Below, piece after piece: positions 57,568-64,000 of a stretch of DNA of 64,000 nt. The DNA lies in contig NZ_CYSG01000021.1 in NCBI RefSeq assembly GCF_001457775.1, positions 1 through 64,000 on the forward strand. The letters are read 5' to 3'. Made by a program: the position numbers and the translations under genes. The notes under the pieces were generated by a model. It saw only the letters and a list, made by a program, of their open reading frames with translations, was not told the DNA's origin and did no database searches. Source of the stretch: Phaeobacter sp. CECT 5382 (GTDB taxonomy: Bacteria; Pseudomonadota; Alphaproteobacteria; Rhodobacterales; Rhodobacteraceae). The stretch's first letter is position 1. Each line of letters starts with the position of its first letter.

Positions 57568-57960
57568 TGTGTTCTCCCTGGTATCGTTCTTGGTTGGTGC
57601 ATTTTTCTAATTATTATTGAAACGTCATTAACATGATTTTTCATGTAATTCAAGATTTCTGACCTCATCGCATGACTGCCGACACGACGGTCAGCACGAC
57701 AGCAGGCAAGATGGCCAACACGTTAGGGATATCTTTCGGGGTTCAAAATGGGGAGCCGCCCCTCGCCAGAAACAGAAATTCAAGCCTACTGGCGCTTTCA
57801 AAGACCCGTTCAATCATCACTTGCATGAAAGCCGCAATTCGACATTCTGGTACAGGCTCTTGGTACAACACACGGGGCATCCAAACACGGGGCATCCAAG
57901 CCCCAACCTGGCCAAATCTAGCGTCGGGCGCGCCCAAAAGAATCCATGACACAGGAAGCC
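57568..57960. other. Divergent region between TRAP binding protein and YcaO-like gene
   Basis: This gap of about 390 bp holds the palindrome at 57633-57644, a perfect 15-bp tandem repeat ACACGGGGCATCCAA (57870-57884 and 57885-57899), and a second 15-bp-period repeat of ATGACACAGG that duplicates the start codon of the YcaO-like gene (57946 and 57961). A 101-residue frame at 57672-57977 has low coding character and I do not accept it. Confidence 0.5.
57633..57644. promoter_or_regulatory. Candidate MarR operator upstream of the TRAP binding protein
   Basis: ATGATTTTTCAT here is flanked to give a longer perfect palindrome, ACATGATTTTTCATGT (57631-57646). It is identical to the core at 51914-51925 and lies 66 bp before the binding-protein start codon. 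Confidence 0.65.
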
Positions 57961-58908
57961 ATGACACAGGCAGATGACACTCCGAAATTTGTTCGCAAAG
58001 ACTGGCGACGCCTGCCGTTTTCGCCAGGTCTGTGCTGCCTGCAAGCACTGAGCCCTTCGGGAAAGTCTGCCAGTGGCGCCGCACTGACGCGGGCTGATGC
58101 CTATTTCGCCTGTATGGGAGAACTCGCCGAAATCGCAGCGCTTGAGCACGCAAATCCTGAAGCAGAGCCTGCACCACACCCGAAACCAGATCTGGCGGCC
58201 AAGCCTAGCTGGACCGGCCTTGCCGCTGGTCAATCCGACGCCGCCGCCCAGTACCGGGCCCTGTGCGAGGCATTGGAACGGGCCAGCATCGATTTGTGGT
58301 GGCAGGGCCATCTGCGCGCAGCACCCGTGGATATGACACAATCGCAGGGGCCTGCCCTGCAAGGCTTGATAGACCGGCTGCGTGGTAGCAAAACATCGCC
58401 CCGGCGCAGCTCGCTTTGGCGTCTGGATGGGTTTGGCGGTCTGCCCGTGACCGTTGCCCTCAGCACGGATGCACAGTCCAAAGGCCTGGTGTTGGGATAT
58501 GGCGCAGATTGGGACGCAGCAGCCTCCGGTCGGCGCGCTTTGGTGGAAATGGCCCTGATGGAGCTTAACCTCAGCGACACCACCGACCCGGTGACGCAGG
58601 CCAAAAGACTGTCTGCGCTGCAGCAGGGGTTCGAGGCTCGAATAAACAGACTGTTTTCAACTGCTCCCAAAGCCGTGGATGGCAGGCCCCTTGCACCTTT
58701 GTCGACTGCGCCAACGGCCACCTCAGGGAGCGCCCAAATGCAACGGAATTTTGAAGCGCTCAAAACCGCTCTGAAAGCAGCAAGTGTAGGGTATCGAATA
58801 CGCAATCTGTCTGCGCCCGACCTGGCCTATCCGGTCTGGACAGTCACCCTGACCGAAACCCCGTCAGCAGGATCGCCAACGCCGCTTTGCCAACGCCCCC
58901 TGCTGTAG
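57961..58908 (+). CDS. YcaO-like protein, short and degenerate
   Basis: This protein of about 315 residues resembles the YcaO ATP-binding fold. Recognisable parts are YFACMGELAEIAAL (compare the GEAxER helix), AAQYRALCEALERASIDLWW, a GLPVTVALSTD strand, GRRALVEMALMELNL (compare RALxEAxQ), and a C-terminal DLAYPVWTVTL strand. Several ATP- and Mg-binding positions differ from active YcaO enzymes, and the N-terminal domain is missing, so it may be inactive or divergent. YcaO proteins make azolines, thioamides or amidines in peptides. The ATG at 57961 has AGGA upstream; an ATG at 57946 in a tandem repeat adds five residues. A peroxidase-like gene follows. Confidence 0.6.
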   Translation: MTQADDTPKFVRKDWRRLPFSPGLCCLQALSPSGKSASGAALTRADAYFACMGELAEIAALEHANPEAEPAPHPKPDLAAKPSWTGLAAGQSDAAAQYRALCEALERASIDLWWQGHLRAAPVDMTQSQGPALQGLIDRLRGSKTSPRRSSLWRLDGFGGLPVTVALSTDAQSKGLVLGYGADWDAAASGRRALVEMALMELNLSDTTDPVTQAKRLSALQQGFEARINRLFSTAPKAVDGRPLAPLSTAPTATSGSAQMQRNFEALKTALKAASVGYRIRNLSAPDLAYPVWTVTLTETPSAGSPTPLCQRPLL

Positions 58909-59006
58909 TCCAGCGCACCAGACAGCCTGTTTGAAAAGCTTCCGAAAGTTCAGGTCACAGAAGAATCACAGATCACATCTCAAACTGGACGCGGGAGGCT
59001 TTCACA

Positions 59007-60398
59007 ATGACCACAGAGCTTGAGGAGACGGCGCTTGAGGAGACAGCAGCAACGGGGACTGCACCTGCACCGGACAGTTTGGCCGACAGTTCTAGCGCTG
59101 GCCGATCTGATGGGACCGGCATCTTGCCTGAAAGCACCCTGCCCGCCTTCAACCTTGCCGATCCCATCTGGCGCGACCACTGCCTGAAGACCGCGGTGCT
59201 GCCTGCCGGATATACCTATCTGGCGCAGCTGATGGGGCATGATCTTGGCAACAGCGTCGCACGCGCCTCTATGCCCCATGTGCCGCATCCAAACAGTGAT
59301 GAGAGCAGCGACGACACCAATTCCCAAAGTTATAACTTGATCGAGAACCCGCTGACGCTGGAAACCGTCTATGGCAAAGGGCCGACTGACCTTCCCTATC
59401 TGTATGATCCGCGCACCCTGATGTTTCAGTTGCCTGCAGGCCCCCTCTGGCCCGCGTTTTTCAAAATCCCGGGGCATCGCACCGCCTTCCCGCTGATCGC
59501 CGATATGCGAAACCGCGACACCGTGATGCTGCTGCAGCTGACAACGGCCTGGATGCAATACCACAACTGCGTCGCGCGCGCGCTCATCCAGCAAGAGCAC
59601 GGTACCGACAGCAACCTGCCAAAGGCGTATTTCCGTGAGATTTTTGCCGATGCCCGCGTCATCGTTCTGCATACATGGCACCAGATCATCATGGCAGACC
59701 TTCTGCCCTGGATCTGTCACCCGGATGTTCTTGCCCTGCCAAAATATGCGCTGGACCAGACGTTGTTGCTGGATGAGGTATCGGTTTTGAACGGCGTCAT
59801 GCGCGCCTTTCATGCCCTGCCCTTGCGACAATACAGTCTCGAAAGCGGTTCCCTGCGTCCCTTTGATCAATTGGGAGAAACCGCTATCAAAACACGCTGG
59901 CGCATTGATTGGGATCACTTTTTCGGTCCCACCGCGCGCAATAAAACCGCGATCAGCGCCAGCTACTCATCACAGTTCAAGGGAGCGAATGGCGCGGGCA
60001 TCGCCTTTGCCGATCTGGCTTCGGCGATCAAGGCAGGCCCGCTGCACGGCTTTAGCCCAGAAATCCTGACCGCCCAGACGAAACTGCCGCAGGCTTTGCA
60101 GAATGATCTTTCTGCCACAGCGCTGACGCAGCTGTTCAACGCCGAAATCATCGGCGCACATGCGGTCTCCGAAGCGGAGCTTGCGCAGAGCCCGCTGTTT
60201 TTGCTGCTGATGCTGGAAGCACAGTTTCATGGTAGCAATGGTGGCTTTGGCCCCTTTGGTTCGGCCCTGCTACGCCGCTATCTCGAACACGCCCGGAAAC
60301 AAGTCGTCATGCCCCCCCCCAGCAGATCCCTGCCGCCGGATTGGGTGCCCCCGGACAGCATGTCGGCGCTTATAAAATTCACCCAGCGAGATTCGTAA
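59007..60398 (+). CDS. Animal-type heme peroxidase-like protein
   Basis: This 463-residue protein resembles the heme peroxidase superfamily of cyclooxygenase and myeloperoxidase. The distal His segment is LAQLMGHDLGN (His78), followed by NPLTLETVYG (compare PLxLDSLYG), ADMRNRD with a candidate catalytic Arg168, MLLQLTTAWMQYHN and ARVIVLHTWHQIIMADLLP. The proximal-His region is altered (RAFHALPLRQYSL instead of FRxGHSMV), so heme binding is uncertain. There is no signal peptide, and the first 40 residues are acidic and low complexity. A ribosome site GGGAGG precedes the ATG. It lies between a YcaO-like gene and an unknown gene on the same strand. Confidence 0.72.
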   Translation: MTTELEETALEETAATGTAPAPDSLADSSSAGRSDGTGILPESTLPAFNLADPIWRDHCLKTAVLPAGYTYLAQLMGHDLGNSVARASMPHVPHPNSDESSDDTNSQSYNLIENPLTLETVYGKGPTDLPYLYDPRTLMFQLPAGPLWPAFFKIPGHRTAFPLIADMRNRDTVMLLQLTTAWMQYHNCVARALIQQEHGTDSNLPKAYFREIFADARVIVLHTWHQIIMADLLPWICHPDVLALPKYALDQTLLLDEVSVLNGVMRAFHALPLRQYSLESGSLRPFDQLGETAIKTRWRIDWDHFFGPTARNKTAISASYSSQFKGANGAGIAFADLASAIKAGPLHGFSPEILTAQTKLPQALQNDLSATALTQLFNAEIIGAHAVSEAELAQSPLFLLLMLEAQFHGSNGGFGPFGSALLRRYLEHARKQVVMPPPSRSLPPDWVPPDSMSALIKFTQRDS

Positions 60399-60423
60399 GA
60401 TGACTTTAGGAAGGAAAAAAACA

Positions 60424-61095
60424 ATGTCGGATATTGATTACATCATCGTTGGTCGCGACGTTGGCGAGGCACAGTATCACCTGGTCGGGGGCAGCTTTCT
60501 GGAGGCCGACACCGACCCCGGCGGCACGCCGCTGGATGTGATCCATATCGGCAAGCTGATTGCCCGCATGTCCGAACGCGAAGGCGTAGAGCGTTGCGCG
60601 ACGGAACACGAAATCGAACAGATAAAGCGCGCCATGCGCGTCGATTCCGTCCCGCCCGGCCAATTCAGCAAAGCGCAGGAAGAGGCCATCTGGGCGCAGA
60701 CCGAGGTCGAGGTTCTGTTCGAGACCCGCACGCCGGGTGCAACACAGGCCAGTGACGACAACAAACGCATTCTTGTGGTACCTGCCGATGGCACCCTGAA
60801 GGCGGCTCTGGATGCGTTGGAGATGCCAGCCCCCGGCGACTATTTCGACCCACCCCTGACCTATCCGGTCGACAAGAATCTGATGCTTGGGCATTTGCTG
60901 GACCAGATCGTCGAGATCGCGGTCGAAGCGCCGGAGCCAAGCAATCTCGCCACCATGAGCTGGACCGACATCAAAAAACACTTTGCGGATCGGTTTGAGG
61001 CCAGGCTGTCGGATGCAGCGCATCAGGGAGATGTTGATCAGGTCGGCGCCTATCACCGGGCTGTTGGGATTTATGCCACCAACATGTGCCGCTAG
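60424..61095 (+). CDS. Protein of unknown function
   Basis: I do not recognise this 223-residue acidic, soluble protein. It starts at the ATG at 60424 (MSDIDYIIVGRD), preceded by AGGAAGGAAA, 25 bp after the peroxidase-like gene, so the two are probably co-transcribed. There is no signal peptide or membrane segment. Helical predicted parts include TEHEIEQIKRAMRV and a C-terminal HFADRFEARLSDAAHQGDV, ending in NMCR. It could be a carrier, substrate or accessory of the YcaO/peroxidase group, but nothing in it proves a role. Confidence 0.8.
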   Translation: MSDIDYIIVGRDVGEAQYHLVGGSFLEADTDPGGTPLDVIHIGKLIARMSEREGVERCATEHEIEQIKRAMRVDSVPPGQFSKAQEEAIWAQTEVEVLFETRTPGATQASDDNKRILVVPADGTLKAALDALEMPAPGDYFDPPLTYPVDKNLMLGHLLDQIVEIAVEAPEPSNLATMSWTDIKKHFADRFEARLSDAAHQGDVDQVGAYHRAVGIYATNMCR

Positions 61096-61123
61096 GTCGA
61101 GCCCGGATCACCAAAACTGAACC

Positions 61124-61144
61124 ACCCAGCTCAGATGGCTGGGT
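61124..61144. terminator. Hairpin between convergent genes
   Basis: ACCCAGC (61124-61130) and GCTGGGT (61138-61144) form a perfect 7-bp stem with a 7-base loop between the end of the unknown gene and the end of the SARP-type regulator gene. It can serve both directions. No T run is seen. Confidence 0.5.
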
Positions 61145-63093
61145 TAAGCCTCTGCCGCCGAGAGAAGAGTTGAGCGTAGCTCTTCTCTGACGGCTTCATC
61201 GCGCAGCGGAAAGACTGAAACGAACCAGTCGATCACGTCCTGACAGCTGGGCGCCTTGGGCAGAACCCACTGTTGCATCATGAAGCTGTGATAGTCTTTC
61301 AGCCGGGCCTTGGCGGCGCGCATCTGCCCCAGTTGCACCAATGATGCGACGTGCCAGCCGCCGACAGTCGCCATCAGATCACCGGCCTCATCGCACTGAT
61401 GCGCGGTCTGTTCATAGTGGCCACAAAGATAGTTCACCGCTGCCAGATAGACCAAATGAAAGGGCTCCAGCGCCTCGGGGGCTTGCTGCATCTCGACGGC
61501 CAGCCGCTCGGCCTCCTCAATCCGGTTGGAAAAGGCGCAGCCCAATGCACAAGACGCCAGTGTCAGGCTGTTGGATTCATTCAGCGCTAAGGCTTGTTCG
61601 AAATGAAAGCCGGCCAGCTCAAACTCATCCTTGTGGCAATAGCACCAGGCCAGCACCCGATGCGCGCGCGTGTCCAGCGGATCCAGCGTGATCGCCTCCA
61701 GTGCGTGATGCAGGGCCCGCTGTTTTTCAGTCCCTGTCTGCTGCGTTCCCGGCAACAGGATATGGCGCACGTTCAGTGCCCCCGCCAATTCTGCATGGGC
61801 GGCACCAAAGCGCGGCGCCTCTTTGGTGATATCGTCCAACATCTGGATTGCAGCGGCTTCGGTCGTGGGGGACCACATGTCGATCAGCATCTGGCTTTCC
61901 AGCCATTTGTCATAGACTGCGGCCTCCCGTATCGGCGCTGCATCGCGATGCGTCGCGATAGAGAGAGAGCGCGCAATATGCACCAGTTGCGCTCGCGCTT
62001 TACTGTCCCAATCTGTGGTCGGCGCCGGGATCATCTCGGCCCAGATCAGCTCTTTTTCCGCCCCTTTGGTGACTTCAACCGAAAGCTTACTTCCACCGGG
62101 GAAAGCCAGCAATTTCAGTGCGATCCAGATATCCGCCTGCTCTGTGCCCTCATCATCGACAACCCGCCATTCGCGAAACCGTGACAGGCGCATCTTCATG
62201 TCGTGAAACAAGACCGTCAGCAGGCTTTGATCCATAGTCGTCTGGGTCTCATCCTCGGTTTTTAACAAGACTATCGTGGGACGGATATGATGTTTATCAG
62301 GCTGATCCGGCGCGGCCTTCTGCACCGAATATGGTCCGGCTTTGACCGCCGCGGCCAAGGCAATTGTCTCGGCCTCCGGCTCCTGATCGAGTTCGCTGTC
62401 GAGATAATGATACAGCGCATTATAGGTTTCGATGGCCCGGTTGGCCGCGTTGTTCATCCAGTCCTGACGCATCAGAAAGCGGGCTGCCGCCTCGTTGGCG
62501 GGCTCGATTTGGCGGGCGACTTTGGCCGCCTGCAAGGCAAGGTCAGAGACATCCGTTTGGGCCGCGTCCGAACCAAAAATCTTTTCCAGCTCGCCAGAGA
62601 GACTTTGCAGGGTCTGGCTCTTCTTGATTGCCATCCAACTGTCAAAAGAGTCGCTCAGCCCGATCAGCAAATCGAACTCCTGAACATAGCGTTCAATCGT
62701 CTCAACCGTTCGTGCAGGCCAGCTTGTCTCGGCAATCAGCGCGCACATGCGCCGGTCGACCGGCCCTTCGTCGCCCCATCGCAAACCCAGATGCCCCCGG
62801 CGGGTGACCAATGCCATATAAGAATTTTCAGGCAGTTGGCTGCGCACCTGACGAATGGTCTGCCTGAGAGAGGCCATTGCCTTGTCGTGGGAATAGTCCT
62901 GCCAGAAGATGTCAGCGATCTTTTCCCCACGGTGATCCACGCCAGGCGCGTGCAGCAGGTAAAACAGCAAAGCCCGGGCCTTGCGAAAACGAATACCGCC
63001 AATCAGATCAATCTGTTGGATCGTATTGTCTACAGCACTTTTCACCCGATGAACCCCGACCCACTGATTGCCTGAGTGTCCTTTCCCAAGCAT
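61144..63093 (-). CDS. SARP/BTAD-type transcriptional regulator with TPR region
   Basis: This 649-residue protein has an N-terminal OmpR-like winged helix (about residues 25-110; GIRFRKARALLFYLLHAPG, SLRQTIRQVRSQLP), then a BTAD-type helical domain (about 115-260; ARQIEPANEAAARFLMRQ, ETYNALYHYLDSELDQEPE). A long C-terminal part with TPR-like repeats follows, for example ALEAITLDPLDTRAHRVLAWCY and FEQALALNESNSLTLASCAL. Such regulators often control specialised metabolism. It converges with the YcaO-like, peroxidase-like and unknown genes, which makes it a candidate regulator of that group. Start at 63093. Confidence 0.82.
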   Translation of the reverse strand: MLGKGHSGNQWVGVHRVKSAVDNTIQQIDLIGGIRFRKARALLFYLLHAPGVDHRGEKIADIFWQDYSHDKAMASLRQTIRQVRSQLPENSYMALVTRRGHLGLRWGDEGPVDRRMCALIAETSWPARTVETIERYVQEFDLLIGLSDSFDSWMAIKKSQTLQSLSGELEKIFGSDAAQTDVSDLALQAAKVARQIEPANEAAARFLMRQDWMNNAANRAIETYNALYHYLDSELDQEPEAETIALAAAVKAGPYSVQKAAPDQPDKHHIRPTIVLLKTEDETQTTMDQSLLTVLFHDMKMRLSRFREWRVVDDEGTEQADIWIALKLLAFPGGSKLSVEVTKGAEKELIWAEMIPAPTTDWDSKARAQLVHIARSLSIATHRDAAPIREAAVYDKWLESQMLIDMWSPTTEAAAIQMLDDITKEAPRFGAAHAELAGALNVRHILLPGTQQTGTEKQRALHHALEAITLDPLDTRAHRVLAWCYCHKDEFELAGFHFEQALALNESNSLTLASCALGCAFSNRIEEAERLAVEMQQAPEALEPFHLVYLAAVNYLCGHYEQTAHQCDEAGDLMATVGGWHVASLVQLGQMRAAKARLKDYHSFMMQQWVLPKAPSCQDVIDWFVSVFPLRDEAVREELRSTLLSAAEA

Positions 63094-63344
63094 TGTGCCA
63101 CGTTAGTTCAATTTTTTTCGACACAACAGGATTTGTTCTGCGGTCTTTCCCAAGGTCATAATCTGTGTGTGTTGGGCCAAAAGCGGCTGTGGCAAAACAC
63201 CGAAAGGCCGAAGCATTCGCCGCATCAGCAACAGAAAAAAGGCCCAGGACGACGTAATCCGCCGCTGCGCAGGTTTATCTGTCCGGGTAGCAATGCGATG
63301 CACCCGGACGCATGGATGTTCAGAGTTTCTGGTTTCGAACAGGG

Positions 63345-63914
63345 TCAGTTCTGTTCTTTGCGCCATTCCCAGGGTGGTTGTGTCGCCGCCTGCCAGATGC
63401 CGATTTCACCGGCCTGAGCGGTCGCCGCTTCAGAGCCGTAATATCCCTGCTCCTGATCTGGCCATGCCAGCCCTTCTCCGACCAGAACCGCACCAACGTC
63501 CCGGCCATCCGCCTTGCAAGACGCAAGGTAGTTGCCATAGCTGTCCTGTTCATCGCTGAAGCATTCAACCCGTTCAGCCATCCGCATCAGAGACCGCACG
63601 CGATCCTCGGCCTCCACGGCACATTCCCAGAATGCCCCCTCCGCCGTATTGCACTGTTGCGCTGTTTCCGGAGCATCTATGCCAACCAGCCGGATCCTCA
63701 GATGCCCCAGCGCCAGAAAATCACCATCGAGAACGCGAAAGGCTTCACCCGGCACCGAGACCAAAGGCTCGATAGACCCGGAAAGCTGTTGAAAGCTGTG
63801 TAATTCCAAAAAGATCTTTGCCGAGATAGGATCACCTGCTGGGAGGTCTGCCGCTGACACCGCACCGGCTGCAATCGCACAGGCAAGGCCCGCTATGGTT
63901 TGCTTGATAATCAT
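63345..63914 (-). CDS. Thermonuclease-family (SNase-like) secreted protein
   Basis: This protein of about 189 residues has a signal peptide (MIIKQTIAGLACAIAAGAVSAAD) and a staphylococcal-nuclease-like OB domain. The motif FRVLDGDFLALGHLRIRLVGIDAPETAQQC matches the SNase active region, with DGD and IDAPE; the catalytic Arg expected after RIRLVGIDAPE is present in the RIRL segment. Several Cys suggest disulfides. It may act as a nuclease or be a non-catalytic SNase-fold protein. I start it at the ATG at 63914, since the upstream TTG at 63950 would put charged residues before the signal peptide. Confidence 0.8.
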   Translation of the reverse strand: MIIKQTIAGLACAIAAGAVSAADLPAGDPISAKIFLELHSFQQLSGSIEPLVSVPGEAFRVLDGDFLALGHLRIRLVGIDAPETAQQCNTAEGAFWECAVEAEDRVRSLMRMAERVECFSDEQDSYGNYLASCKADGRDVGAVLVGEGLAWPDQEQGYYGSEAATAQAGEIGIWQAATQPPWEWRKEQN

Positions 63915-64000
63915 TGTGGTGGCTACTCTGTTAAGGCGTCTGGATTTCAATCTGTGAAAACCATGCCCTACAAGAGGCCAAGATTTTGTTAATCTCGTCC

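Noticed and set aside
57870-57899. Tandem repeat considered as a CRISPR fragment
   Set aside because: The two 15-bp units are directly adjacent, without spacers, so it is a simple tandem duplication.
57672-57977. 101-codon frame before the YcaO-like gene, considered as a precursor peptide
   Set aside because: It runs through two recent tandem repeats, has no good ribosome site and no leader/core pattern such as a Cys/Ser/Thr-rich tail.
63103-63366. 87-codon frame between the SARP gene and the nuclease gene
   Set aside because: It overlaps the end of the nuclease gene in another frame and has no ribosome site; the gap of about 250 bp shows nothing convincing.

Overview
The window looks like a chromosomal stretch from a high-GC marine alphaproteobacterium, most likely of the Roseobacter group (Rhodobacterales). 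The case rests on gene content and order: a bioBFDAGC operon with a BioR-type operator, a thiCOSGEFD operon behind a TPP riboswitch, a Paracoccus-like nar cluster with a cluster-less FNR-family regulator, and dense 4-bp (ATGA) gene overlaps. No rRNA, tRNA, CRISPR or phage genes were seen. The extreme left edge looks like the end of an IS5-type element.

Layout. (1) 1-674: IS end and a DUF2478 protein. (2) 0.8-4.9 kb, minus strand: glycine betaine/proline-type ABC transporter. (3) 5.2-10.7 kb, minus: biotin operon. (4) 10.9-17.2 kb, plus: thiamine operon, divergent from biotin. (5) 17.3-19.8 kb, minus: CHASE-PAS hybrid histidine kinase. (6) 20.1-33.5 kb, minus: respiratory nitrate reductase operon, transcribed narK1-narK2-narGHJI-parvulin-hemerythrin-(small ORF)-moeA-DUF2478, with a divergent Crp/Fnr regulator (NarR/Dnr-like) at 33.8 kb and two FNR-type boxes between them. 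(7) 34.5-42.3 kb: a Pseudomonas-style glucose module, with a GltR/GtrS-like two-component system divergent from gtsABCD-glk. (8) 42.3-43.3 kb: a TehA/SLAC1-family membrane protein. (9) 43.4-57.6 kb, minus: an aromatic catabolic island made of a TRAP binding protein, a MarR regulator, IorA and IorB (indolepyruvate oxidoreductase-like), a Rieske reductase and dioxygenase alpha and beta, a CoA ligase, a thiolase-like protein, a DUF35-SDR fusion, an isatin-hydrolase-like cyclase and an SDR. (10) 58-63.1 kb: a poorly understood group consisting of a YcaO-like protein, a heme-peroxidase-like protein, an unknown protein and a convergent SARP/BTAD-TPR regulator. (11) 63.3-63.9 kb: a thermonuclease-family protein.

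The most interesting region is the island at 43-58 kb. I read it as a probable indole-3-acetate (auxin) or indolepyruvate degradation system. The Rieske enzyme would oxidise the indole ring, the ligase would make the CoA thioester, and a thiolase-like protein that lacks the usual Cys and His would pair with a DUF35 protein to perform a retro-aldol cleavage giving isatin and acetyl-CoA. The cyclase would hydrolyse isatin to isatinate, and IorAB could act on indolepyruvate or on isatinate. A 12-bp palindrome, ATGATTTWTCAT, lies upstream of three transcription units of this island and is a natural candidate for the operator of the resident MarR protein. The substrate and the reaction order are inference; the gene content, missing residues and repeated palindrome are read from the sequence.
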